This document shows, one piece after another, positions 34,547-42,281 of a stretch of DNA of 64,000 nt (its first letter is position 1; each line of letters begins with the position of its first letter). This stretch comes from DATCJA01 sp963814955 (GTDB lineage: Bacteria > Acidobacteriota > Vicinamibacteria > Vicinamibacterales > UBA2999): assembly GCA_963814955.1 (NCBI GenBank), contig CAWFEX010000015.1:186001-250000 (forward strand), in the 5' to 3' direction. Both the position numbers and the translations under genes were made by a program. Below the pieces are notes generated by a model that was not told where the DNA came from, ran no database searches, and worked only from the letters and a program-made list of their open reading frames with translations.

Positions 34547-35794
34547 TCACTGCACCGGAAACACTACCTGGATACTGGCCCCGCCAGCAGCAGACGTTCC
34601 CACGGTAACGCGACCGTTATGTGTCACCACAATCTTCTGCACGACGGCCAGTCCAAGCCCGGTCCCCCGTGACCTCGTGGTAAAAAACGGCTGAAATACG
34701 CGCTCGCGATCCGATTCGGAGATGCCCGGGCCGTTGTCGTCAACGGCGACACGGCATAGAGAGCGTGTCAGATCCACGTCTCCACGGATCAGGATCTCGG
34801 GCCGCCTGCCGGTCGCGTCGCACGCCTCCGCGGCGTTGCGGACGAGGTTGTCGAACATCTGCCGCAGCAGCACTTCGTCACCCTGAACATCAGCAAAGTC
34901 CCCCGTCACATCGATCGTCGTTCCTTCAGGCAGCTCCCGGCGCAAATCGTCGACCGCGCGCTGCGCAACCCGACCCAGCCCGATCGCTTGAAACGAGATG
35001 TTTTCAGGCCGCGCGAAGTTCAGAAAGTTCGTGACAATCTGACCGAGGGCATCGGTTTCCTGGCGTATGCCTTCGACGTAAGGGCGGTACGGCGCAGGGA
35101 GCGCATCAGGATCCAGCAACCGGCTGTAACCATGGATGGTGGCGAGCCCATTTCGGAATTCATGAGCGAGACCAGCCGTGAGCTCGCCCAGCCGGGCCAA
35201 TGTGTCCTTGAGCCGCAGCTGTTCTTCCAACTCGACGATGTTCGTCAGGTCGGAAAACAAACAGATTGCGCCTTGTTCTTCGGCCTCGCTGACAGCCGAC
35301 ACTGTCACCCCGAAATGCGATTGCTTGCCGTTGACACTCATCACCAGCGATCGGCGAACAATGGGCCGCTTCGTCGTCAGACACTCAGTGATCGCGTTTT
35401 CGAGTGGAGCGGCGGCGCTCAGGAGCTTGCGATAATCATTCCCGATCGGGTCTGCGGTGATGTCGAGCATCCGGCGGCCCGCGCGATTGAGAATTTCAAC
35501 GCGGCCGTTCTGATCCACGACCAGCAAGCCGGCGGTCAGGCTCTCGACAATTTGACTGCTCAAGTGCTCGGAGGCCGCGGCACGGGCCAGCATTGCCTGC
35601 TCCTGCCGTTGAAGTCGCGACACGGCTTCCTGCATCGCCGCGGAGAGCAGCGTTGCGTCCGCCGCGCCATCCTGGTGCAGCCGCCGCGCATCGCGAGCGC
35701 TCACCACAAACTTCAGGATGGCAAACGTCAATACGCCGACCAGCACGGCCACGATGGCCGTCAGGCCGAGCAGCACATATCCGTACTGAGTCAT
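34547..35794 (-). CDS. PAS-domain sensor histidine kinase (NtrB/AtoS-like)
   Basis: 415 residues. One N-terminal membrane helix (about 6-30), a coiled region, a PAS domain (about 78-190; SLTAGLLVVDQNGRVEILNR), then the kinase core: phospho-acceptor His210 in ELTAGLAHEFRNGLATIHGY, N box FDNLVRNAAEACD, and G boxes DNGPGISE and GTGLGLAVVQKIV. The HEFRN variant of the H box is common in NtrB-like kinases. No regulator gene adjoins it; the unpaired NtrC-type regulator at 26875-28293 is the likely partner (inference). ATG 35794 (MTQYGYVLLG) chosen. Confidence 0.85.
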   Translation of the reverse strand: MTQYGYVLLGLTAIVAVLVGVLTFAILKFVVSARDARRLHQDGAADATLLSAAMQEAVSRLQRQEQAMLARAAASEHLSSQIVESLTAGLLVVDQNGRVEILNRAGRRMLDITADPIGNDYRKLLSAAAPLENAITECLTTKRPIVRRSLVMSVNGKQSHFGVTVSAVSEAEEQGAICLFSDLTNIVELEEQLRLKDTLARLGELTAGLAHEFRNGLATIHGYSRLLDPDALPAPYRPYVEGIRQETDALGQIVTNFLNFARPENISFQAIGLGRVAQRAVDDLRRELPEGTTIDVTGDFADVQGDEVLLRQMFDNLVRNAAEACDATGRRPEILIRGDVDLTRSLCRVAVDDNGPGISESDRERVFQPFFTTRSRGTGLGLAVVQKIVVTHNGRVTVGTSAAGGASIQVVFPVQ

Positions 35795-35905
35795 CGGGAA
35801 GGCCCTCCACCTCCACGGGCCACAGAGACGCAGAGACACGGAGGCGACGTGAGAAAGGGCTCAATCACCCGTGGCCCTCAATTACCCGTGGCCCTCAATC
35901 ACCCG

Positions 35906-35931
35906 GTAGCCGGAGACCTTCAGGTCTCCGG
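35906..35931 (+). repeat. GTAG-headed hairpin, stem type E
   Basis: GTAG followed by CCGGAGACCT-TC-AGGTCTCCGG, a perfect 10 bp stem, 9 bp before the pilD stop. The preceding 40 bp hold a twofold repeat of CCGTGGCCCTCAAT. Confidence 0.7.
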
Positions 35932-35939
35932 TTGTCGCA

Positions 35940-36716
35940 TCAATAAAAGGACAGGTACCACGCGAGCATCGGCTCACCAGCAATCGCGGCAACCAGGGCG
36001 CCGAGTGCCAGAAACGTTCCGAACGGCAGCGCGGCCTGCATGCCGCCTCGCTTGGACGCGATGAGCGCCACGCCTACCAGCGATCCCGCAAATGATGCCA
36101 GTACCAGCGTCAGGATCATCAGAGGCCATCCGAGAAACGCGCCGATCATGGCCAGCATCTTCACGTCTCCCATGCCCAGTCCTTCCTGGCCGCGCACGCG
36201 ATAGTACGCTTCGGCAATCGCCCACAGAATGCCGCCGCCCGCGACAGCGCCAATGACCGACGACAACCATCCAGGCGGCAGGAACCAGCTCGCCGCCAGT
36301 CCGGCCACAATGCCTGGCAGAGTGATCACGTTCGGGAGAATCTGGTGCTCCAGGTCGATGGCAAAAAGCACGATGAGCGCGCAGGCAAATGCCAGGCGAA
36401 CCATCAGCAACGGACTCCACCCGTAGAAGGCCACGCCGCCGGCAAACACGATGGCGGTCGTCAGCTCGACGGCCGGATAGATGATCGAGATGCGGGCGCC
36501 ACAGCTGCGGCAACGGCCTCGGAGCATCAGCCAGCTGACGATCGGCACATTTTCGAACCACGCGAGCGGTCTGTTGCACGCCGTGCAATGCGACGCCGGC
36601 CACATCAGCGATTCCCGGCGCGGGATCCGGTAGATGCACACGTTGAGAAAACTGCCGACAATCAGACCGGCCAGAGCGAACACAACGATCAGAACAGGCG
36701 ACGCGGTCGCCGTCAC
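35940..36716 (-). CDS. pilD: Prepilin leader peptidase / N-methyltransferase PilD
   Basis: 258 residues. Cleaves prepilins at the Gly|Phe site and methylates the new N-terminus. The four-Cys motif of the methyltransferase part is present (HCTACNRPL and GRCRSCGARIS), and so are the two catalytic aspartates: AIDLEHQILPN and GLGMGDVKM. About eight membrane segments. GTG 36716 overlaps the previous gene. Serves the pilins and all minor pilins of this window. Confidence 0.93.
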   Translation of the reverse strand: MTATASPVLIVVFALAGLIVGSFLNVCIYRIPRRESLMWPASHCTACNRPLAWFENVPIVSWLMLRGRCRSCGARISIIYPAVELTTAIVFAGGVAFYGWSPLLMVRLAFACALIVLFAIDLEHQILPNVITLPGIVAGLAASWFLPPGWLSSVIGAVAGGGILWAIAEAYYRVRGQEGLGMGDVKMLAMIGAFLGWPLMILTLVLASFAGSLVGVALIASKRGGMQAALPFGTFLALGALVAAIAGEPMLAWYLSFY

Positions 36717-37606
36717 CGAGTCAATTCCTTGGGAAGCGGCCAGAGACGCGACTTGCGGTCCAGCGAGACAACGCCCGAATCGAGGCTATAGGGCGTTCCG
36801 GAAGGATCGACCGGAATGCCCTTGAGGTAACCCGCGGCCCGGAGTTCCGCCCAATCGGCCGGCGGTGACCCTTGTCGCTTCTGGAACGCATTCACAACGG
36901 CCTGCAACTGGTCCAGCTGATCCAGCGCGTCGATTTTCTGCAACTGCCGCCGCGCGTCGTTGCGAAACCATTCATCCTCCGCGGTCTGGGCAATCTGCTG
37001 CCACATGATCCGCGAAGCCTGCCGGCTGCCACCCTGCGCAAGGGTTGATGCAGCCAGCGGCGCCATCCAGATTGGCGCGTTCGGGAACTTCGCGGCACGC
37101 GAGAACCAGGCTGCGGCCTGTTCGTAATCCTGTCGCCACCAGTAGTGAACGAAACCGATCCACTGAGCGAATTCCCACTTGTCTGGCTGGGCGCGCAGCC
37201 CTTTCTCGAGCAGCGCTATCGCAAGATCGGGACGGCCGGGGCCGCCTGGCGGTGGTTCGGCCAGAAACGTCGACCCGTAGTAGTACGCGATATTGAAACG
37301 AGCGTCGAGCGACGTCGTCAGGTCCAACAGCGGATAGAGAAGGTCGTATCGCTTGTTCGGATCGGTCGAAAGCCTGGTCCCTCCGTAGTGCTGCACCGCT
37401 CGAATCCAGTACAAGTCGGCCAGCAGAGAGTCGTACGACAGCGCCAGCTCCTTCATTGTTTCTGGCGACCTCACGTACAGCAGGTTCTCATCGACCGCCG
37501 CCAACGGACCGCGCCGTTCGTGCACGACCTGAAGACCGACGACGACCGACATCAGGCATGCCAAAGCGCCGAACAGCGGCCACTGCTTCGGCCAGCGAAC
37601 TGTCAT
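36713..37606 (-). CDS. Membrane-anchored TPR-like protein, possible PilG counterpart
   Basis: 297 residues. One N-terminal membrane segment (about 9-27), then helical repeats of TPR type: SLLADLYWIRAVQHYGG, LEKGLRAQPDKWEFAQWIGF and YEQAAAWFSRAAKFPNAP. The C-terminus reads GIPVDPSGTPYSLDSGVVSL, a segment often seen at the end of pilus-associated proteins. It overlaps the permease gene and pilD by ATGA-type contacts. In Myxococcus xanthus pilG, pilH and pilI lie between pilA and pilD; by position this could take the PilG role. That is inference from gene order. Confidence 0.6.
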   Translation of the reverse strand: MTVRWPKQWPLFGALACLMSVVVGLQVVHERRGPLAAVDENLLYVRSPETMKELALSYDSLLADLYWIRAVQHYGGTRLSTDPNKRYDLLYPLLDLTTSLDARFNIAYYYGSTFLAEPPPGGPGRPDLAIALLEKGLRAQPDKWEFAQWIGFVHYWWRQDYEQAAAWFSRAAKFPNAPIWMAPLAASTLAQGGSRQASRIMWQQIAQTAEDEWFRNDARRQLQKIDALDQLDQLQAVVNAFQKRQGSPPADWAELRAAGYLKGIPVDPSGTPYSLDSGVVSLDRKSRLWPLPKELTR

Positions 37607-38388
37607 TTGAAGTCCCTTCTCGAGAACACGATGACAGCCGTCGTCAGAAGCAGAGCCACGTAAACCACGCCGTAGACCGTGGTGACCGCCAGATAGGACC
37701 AGGGGATCGGCAAGTCCTGGACGGCCTGGGCCTTGACATCGAACGCGGAGAAATTCGGGAGCACGTAATAAAGACCGCGGGCCAGGTACGCGGCTGCCCG
37801 CGATTCCACAACGCTCTCGAAATTGCGCAGGTCCTCATTGAAATGTCCGATCACCCAGAGTCCGAATGTGAGGGCGGCGGACAGGAACGGACCCGAAAAG
37901 GTCGAGAAGAACAGGGCGATCGCCGTGACGAGCAGCAGCTCCACAAAGATGAGTGCGATGGCGAGGAGCATGCGGGGGTCAGTCGCGCGCGCGTTGGGAA
38001 ACTGCGAGCTCAAATACGCAAGGACGGCGTAGAACGCCAGCGTCATGATGGCGACATTGACGAGCAGCGTGAGCGCGAGCCCCGCATATTTCCCGAGAAT
38101 GAACTCGTAACGGCTGACGGGCTTCGACAGCAGGCTGTAGATGCTCCGGCGCTCGACCTCTTTCCACACCAGACCGATGCCGATGAACACGGCAATGAGC
38201 AGGCCGAACGTGGCGATGGCGGCAAGTCCCAGGTCCTTGATGATCTTCACGTCCTGTCCGGCGGTCAGCTGGCCAATCAAATACGACGCGCCGATCAGAA
38301 GTGCGGCAAATGCGACAAGGTTGTACAGCACACGATCGCGTACCGATTCTTTGAAGACGTTCACCGCGACGTGGCCTATCGCCCTCAT
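37603..38388 (-). CDS. ABC transporter permease (PilI-like)
   Basis: 261 residues with about six membrane segments (near 20-42, 57-76, 105-130, 145-165, 170-186, 230-252). ABC-2 type: WKEVERRSIYSLLSKPVSRYEFILGKYAG (shown as ERRSIYSLLSKPVSR and YEFILGKYAG). Ends with VIVFSRRDFK. It pairs with the ATPase gene 38 bp upstream. Gene order matches PilH/PilI of M. xanthus, which are needed for pilus formation there. Start ATG 38388 (MRAIGHVAV). Confidence 0.78.
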   Translation of the reverse strand: MRAIGHVAVNVFKESVRDRVLYNLVAFAALLIGASYLIGQLTAGQDVKIIKDLGLAAIATFGLLIAVFIGIGLVWKEVERRSIYSLLSKPVSRYEFILGKYAGLALTLLVNVAIMTLAFYAVLAYLSSQFPNARATDPRMLLAIALIFVELLLVTAIALFFSTFSGPFLSAALTFGLWVIGHFNEDLRNFESVVESRAAAYLARGLYYVLPNFSAFDVKAQAVQDLPIPWSYLAVTTVYGVVYVALLLTTAVIVFSRRDFK

Positions 38389-38426
38389 AGAACAAATCCC
38401 GGCCGAAGATTGAACAACATGCTGCT

Positions 38427-39386
38427 TTACGTCGTTTCCAGACCGCGATCGCGAGGCGCCACGCCCACCTGCCGAACGAAGAAATCCTCGAGCGTCTCGC
38501 GCATGGGATTGAGCGACACGAGACGCGCTCCGCGCGCAGTCAGGTCTGAAAGCACCTGGTCGGGGGCAACCGACAGCGGAAGCTCGAGCGCGTAGCGCTG
38601 CTCTCCAAGCGGCGTGGCGCGCATCAGTCCAAGGCCCCTGGTGTGCTCGAGCGCCGCATCGCTGAGCCCTGCAACCACCAGCTCCCACCCGCGTATATCG
38701 AATGCCATCAGGTCTGCCAGCGCGCCGACGGCCGCCAATCGCCCACTCGCCAGGACCGCCACGCGGCTGCACAACGCTTCGGCGTCGGCCAGGACGTGCG
38801 AACTGAAAAACACGGTGCAGCCGCGATCGCGGAGTCCAAGAATCAGCTCACGAATCTCGCGACGCCCGAGGGGGTCGAGTCCCGACATCGGCTCGTCGAA
38901 GAACACGACCTCCGGCTCGTTGAGAATGGCCTGCGCAATCCCGACGCGCTGCAGCATCCCTTTCGAGAACTTCCGGAGCTGCAGGCGCCGCTCGGCCCCG
39001 ATGCCGACCTCGTCGAGCAGGCGCGCGACCCGTTGTGCGCGCTGGCGGCCGCGGTACCCAAAGAGGCTCGCAAAATAGTCGAGCAGCTCTTCGGCCGTCA
39101 GATAGTCGTAGAAATACGGGTTCTCCGGCAGGTAGCCAATCCGCCGCCTGACATCGAGATCGCCAACCGGCCGCCCAAGAATTTCCGCGTGTCCCGACGT
39201 CGGGTAAATCAGCTGCATGAGCAGCTTGAGGGTGGTTGTTTTTCCGGCGCCGTTCGGTCCGAGGAAGCCGAACACTTCCCCCTGGTGGACGGCGAAGGTC
39301 AGCGCATCGAGCGCGACATACGGGCGGGGACGCCAGAAGCCTACGCGGTAATGCTTGGTCAGGGCTTCCGTGCGAATCGCGTCCAT
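38427..39386 (-). CDS. ABC transporter ATP-binding protein (PilH-like)
   Basis: 319 residues. Walker A GPNGAGKTTT, Q-loop region IGYLPENPYFYDYLTAEELL, signature FSKGMLQRVGIAQAI (C-loop SKGMLQ in place of SGGQ), Walker B VVFFDEPMSGLD and H-loop FFSSHVL. The C-terminal 90 residues are an extra domain as in many drug- or polymer-exporting ABC-2 ATPases. ATG 39386 is chosen; GTG directly before it is possible. Located between the pilin region and pilD, in the place of PilH of Myxococcus. Confidence 0.83.
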   Translation of the reverse strand: MDAIRTEALTKHYRVGFWRPRPYVALDALTFAVHQGEVFGFLGPNGAGKTTTLKLLMQLIYPTSGHAEILGRPVGDLDVRRRIGYLPENPYFYDYLTAEELLDYFASLFGYRGRQRAQRVARLLDEVGIGAERRLQLRKFSKGMLQRVGIAQAILNEPEVVFFDEPMSGLDPLGRREIRELILGLRDRGCTVFFSSHVLADAEALCSRVAVLASGRLAAVGALADLMAFDIRGWELVVAGLSDAALEHTRGLGLMRATPLGEQRYALELPLSVAPDQVLSDLTARGARLVSLNPMRETLEDFFVRQVGVAPRDRGLETT

Positions 39387-39391
39387 CACGA

Positions 39392-39419
39392 GTAGCGGGG
39401 CCCGGCGAACCGGGACCCG
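39392..39419 (+). repeat. GTAG-headed hairpin, stem type G, with low-complexity spacer
   Basis: GTAG followed by CGGGGCCCGG-CGAA-CCGGGACCCG (9 of 10 pairs). The rest of the gap to 39504 includes a run of near-identical CCCGGATCC, CCCGAGT, CCCGAAT, CCCGGATC units with no coding potential. Confidence 0.55.
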
Positions 39420-39504
39420 AGCACCGGAATTCGGGCCGCGGACACGTCAGTCCAGCGCCGGTGATTCCTGATCCCGGATCCCGAGTCCCGAATCCCGGAT
39501 CTCG

Positions 39505-40764
39505 TTATTGGCTCCCTCCCTGCGTCCTCTTCAATTCGTAGGCAATCGCGGCGTCGAAATACGACGGACGCAGCGTGGAGCCAATGCGGATCCCATTGAT
39601 GAAGAACGTCGGCGTGCCGTTGATTTGCAGCTTCTGCCCGAGCTGCGCATCGGCGCGGACCTCCTGCAGGACGGCCGTGTAGCGTTCGTCGAAATCGGTG
39701 ACCTGGGCAATCTCGGCGAGTCCCTCCTTGACGCGATCCCGTGTCAGGGTCGCCTGGTTGTCGAACAGCCATTCCTCCATTTCACGGTGCCGGTTGCGGG
39801 CGCGCGCGAGTCGTACGGCGACCGCCGCTTCGCACGCAGAAGAATGGATGCCACCGGTATTGCATTCCGACTCGAGCGGATAGTCGACGTTCACAAACGC
39901 CACCTGCCCCGGATACTGCGATTCGTATTTCTGCTGAAGGGTTTTGTAGGCGATGTAGGCCTGGCGGCACGCAGGACACTGGTAGTCGTTGAACTTCACG
40001 ACGACCACTCGCGCGCCCTGCGCGGGCACGCCCACATCGACGCGCGGCTGCATAGCCATCCACGCCTCGAACTGCGCAACTTCGTCGGACCCCAGCGTCT
40101 CGGTCGGCGCGGCAACGGGATCGGCCGGCGCGCTTGCCGCGACCACCTCCTCACGCGGGAACATCGCGATGAGCGCAACGGCCGCAACCACCCATACGAC
40201 GCCGAGCGTCGCACCCATCGGGCTTCCGACTGCCGCGCGAAGATCCTCACCGAGCCGCGCCGGCAGGCCTGACAGATCGGATGCCGCGCCGCCGGAGACC
40301 ACGAATATCCCGACCACCGCCACGTACATCGTCAGACACAGCGGGCACATCTGCTGCAGCACGACAAAGGATGCGTAGCCAAGATACAGAACAGCGGCAA
40401 GACCCAGCGTCGAGAGGATGAAGATGTAGCCGGCAACTCGCGCCGATGTGTCCGAGTTGGGACGCCGCGTTTCGCCTTTGCCGGAGGCGGCCTGTGGTTC
40501 GTGATGGTCCGGACGCATGCCCACGAGGCCCAGAATCAGCACCAGCGCCGACCAGATTGCCCCGCCAGCGGCTACCGGGATGCCGAACACGTAGCCAAAC
40601 CTGCTCGTCATCACCGCCTCGCAGCTGACGGTTTCGCTGACGTCGCAAAAGCTGGTATAGGTCGGATCCGCCAGCAGCCGGTAATGGACGTACAACGAGG
40701 CCGCCGAGGCGACGAGTGCAACGCCGGCGAGCAGCACGATGAGGGTGCGGGCGTGTTTTTTCAT
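39505..40764 (-). CDS. VKOR-DsbA fusion disulfide oxidoreductase
   Basis: 419 residues. The N-terminal part is a vitamin K epoxide reductase domain: loop cysteines Cys40 and Cys48 (FCDVSETVSCEA) and the active CPLC (140-143) in a four-helix membrane bundle. The C-terminal part is a periplasmic thioredoxin-fold DsbA domain with CPAC (263-266) and the cis-Pro motif NGTPTFFING (Pro385), plus a second Cys pair (301, 311). Such fusions take electrons from substrate thiols to quinones and replace DsbA/DsbB. It lies 88 bp after the second pilin gene on the same strand; both pilins carry one Cys pair, so pilin folding is a likely use. Confidence 0.9.
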   Translation of the reverse strand: MKKHARTLIVLLAGVALVASAASLYVHYRLLADPTYTSFCDVSETVSCEAVMTSRFGYVFGIPVAAGGAIWSALVLILGLVGMRPDHHEPQAASGKGETRRPNSDTSARVAGYIFILSTLGLAAVLYLGYASFVVLQQMCPLCLTMYVAVVGIFVVSGGAASDLSGLPARLGEDLRAAVGSPMGATLGVVWVVAAVALIAMFPREEVVAASAPADPVAAPTETLGSDEVAQFEAWMAMQPRVDVGVPAQGARVVVVKFNDYQCPACRQAYIAYKTLQQKYESQYPGQVAFVNVDYPLESECNTGGIHSSACEAAVAVRLARARNRHREMEEWLFDNQATLTRDRVKEGLAEIAQVTDFDERYTAVLQEVRADAQLGQKLQINGTPTFFINGIRIGSTLRPSYFDAAIAYELKRTQGGSQ

Positions 40765-40852
40765 AGGTCCTGCCGCATCCTACGGTTCGCTTTGGCGACT
40801 GTCAACGTCCGGGGCTGGCGCGGGCCGGAGGCGTGGGAAGGAACGACCGCGA

Positions 40853-41401
40853 TTACTTCAAAGGAATGCCGTCGAGCATGTCTGCCAATTGGGCGGTATC
40901 CTGCCGGATTTGGCCGGATTCATCGGCCCCAAAGAAGCGGCCTCCGGTAGACGATGCCGACGGATCACCCTGCGCGAAAAACTGGGCCATCGCGTCGTCG
41001 GCCGCACCGTTGCAGGTGTCGGCGGCAGGCGTTACCGACGATCCGCCTCCTGTCACCGTAAAAACATACCCGCTTTTCGGTACGCCGGCAGGGTTGGCCG
41101 CCGCGAGATCGGCAGGGATGAACGCGGTACCCGACGTGGGCGGCTTGGCCAAGTCGGCCAACGAGTTTGCATAGCCACCGCCGCCGCAGGTCGAGCCGTA
41201 TGCCGCCTGGGCATTGGTGATCGTCCGCATCGACGCAACCGCCGACGCCTCGTTACCGGACATCCGGCCCCGCATGAGGCCGGGCACAGAAATAGCCGCG
41301 AGCAGACCGATAATCGCGACGACAAACAGCAGTTCGACCAGCGAGAAACCGCTGGCGACACGATGCTTTCCGCGGTGATAGAGTGGAATTGCGGCGCTCA
41401 T
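40853..41401 (-). CDS. Type IV major pilin-like protein, second copy
   Basis: 182 residues. Leader of 17 residues ending HRVASG, then FSLVELLFVVAIIGLLAAIS, Glu at +5 of the mature protein. The globular part shares the pattern of the neighbouring pilin: RGRMSGNEASAVASMRTI, STCGGGGYANSLADL, KSGYVFTVTGGG and a final GQIRQDTAQLADMLDGIPLK. Two cysteines (STCGG and DTCNG) probably form the usual pilin disulfide. ATG 41401. A strong hairpin separates it from the upstream pilin gene, so the two may be expressed at different levels. Confidence 0.85.
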   Translation of the reverse strand: MSAAIPLYHRGKHRVASGFSLVELLFVVAIIGLLAAISVPGLMRGRMSGNEASAVASMRTITNAQAAYGSTCGGGGYANSLADLAKPPTSGTAFIPADLAAANPAGVPKSGYVFTVTGGGSSVTPAADTCNGAADDAMAQFFAQGDPSASSTGGRFFGADESGQIRQDTAQLADMLDGIPLK

Positions 41402-41414
41402 AGCGCAATACAAC

Positions 41415-41446
41415 AAGAGGGGGCACTCGCCGGAGCGCCCCCTCTT
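41415..41446 (-). terminator. Strong hairpin between the two pilin genes
   Basis: AAGAGGGGGC (41415-41424) and GCCCCCTCTT (41437-41446) form a perfect 10 bp stem with a 12-base loop. On the minus strand the bases after it are GTTGTTGTATT, only mildly T-rich. Likely a partial terminator or mRNA 3'-end stabiliser for the first pilin transcript. Confidence 0.65.
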
Positions 41447-41471
41447 GAAGAGTATCGGTTTCAGCTCCGCG

Positions 41472-42011
41472 TTACTGCAGCGGCACACCTTCCGTCATGT
41501 CGGCGAACGTCGCATCAGCTTTCTGCCGGATCTGCCCTGTATGGTCGGTGGCAAAGTAGCGCGTACCTGTGCTGCCAGCCGATGCCGGATCGCCGGTTGC
41601 AAAATATTCGCTTTCGGTATCGGCCGCGATAGCGCTACAGGCATCAGCGGACGCGAGAACCGTCTGGGCGAGGCCGTCCGGATGCGTGGTAACGGCGAAG
41701 AAATAGCCGCTCTTCGCGTTGGCTGCGTCGACGGCCGCAGCAAGGTCGGCAGGAATAAACCCAGGACCACCCGCTGTCGGGGCCAGGCCGAGATCGGCGA
41801 GGTCGAGGACATAGCCGCCGCCACCACAGCTAGACGCGAATGTCGCTTCGCCGCTGCTGATGGTCCGTATCGAACCGATGCCCGACGCCTCGTTGCCCGA
41901 CATCCGTGCCCGCAACAGCCCGGGCACCGCAATCGCCGCGATGATGCCGATGATCGCAACGACGATCAGCAGCTCGATAAGTGTGAAACCCTTGTTGTCG
42001 TTCATCTTCAT
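41472..42011 (-). CDS. pilA: Type IV major pilin
   Basis: 179 residues. Short leader MKMNDNKG then FTLIELLIVVAIIGIIAAIA, a textbook type IVa pilin N-terminus with Glu at +5. Then ARMSGNEASGIGSIRTISSG, SSCGGGGYVLDLADLGL and a C-terminus GQIRQKADATFADMTEGVPL. Two cysteines (SSCGG, DACSA). ATG 42011 follows GAGGAG by 7 bases. A sigma-54 promoter lies about 77 bases upstream of the start codon (transcription start near 42088), and pilR/pilS are the next genes upstream, matching PilR-controlled pilA systems. Confidence 0.92.
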   Translation of the reverse strand: MKMNDNKGFTLIELLIVVAIIGIIAAIAVPGLLRARMSGNEASGIGSIRTISSGEATFASSCGGGGYVLDLADLGLAPTAGGPGFIPADLAAAVDAANAKSGYFFAVTTHPDGLAQTVLASADACSAIAADTESEYFATGDPASAGSTGTRYFATDHTGQIRQKADATFADMTEGVPLQ

Positions 42012-42098
42012 CTCGTCGCTCCTCAGAGTTGTCTGCTCGGTTGAAACCGGGCCGCCGGGGTTGCCGCTGAGGCACCGGCAGCGAACGCCATCCATAGA

Positions 42099-42114
42099 GC
42101 AACTGATGTGCCGG
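42099..42114 (-). promoter_or_regulatory. Sigma-54 promoter of pilA
   Basis: On the minus strand CCGGCAC-ATCAG-TTGC: GG and GC exactly 10 bp apart, one mismatch (C for the first T of TGGCAC). Nearly identical to the site at 30788-30802. Placed between pilR and pilA, as expected for a PilR-activated promoter. Confidence 0.78.
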
Positions 42115-42256
42115 AACAGCCGAGCTCCGATGGGCGCATATAACTATCGCATAATGTGCGACTTACCGTGAGGGGGTCCGCAAGCGCCGAACGGCGGCCT
42201 CCTCAGACTGACAAATAGTGTCAACTCCAGTTGCCGTGAAATGTCACTCGCCCCAA

Positions 42257-42280
42257 GTAGGCGCAGGCTTAAGCCTGCTC
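42257..42280 (+). repeat. GTAG-headed REP hairpin, type A variant
   Basis: GTAG plus GCGCAGGCTTAAGCCTGC, one base before the pilR stop codon. Confidence 0.7.
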
Positions 42281-42281
42281 A

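Noticed and set aside
35815..35860. ACAGAGACGCAGAGACACGGAGG purine-rich stretch as a vector or eukaryotic contaminant
   Set aside because: It lies in a normal intergenic gap between clearly bacterial genes and has no cloning-site features.
38427..39386. The pil-locus ABC ATPase as partner of the MacB-type permeases at 52929-55441
   Set aside because: It is coupled to its own ABC-2 permease and has the extra C-terminal domain of that class, and lies 13 kb away on the other strand.
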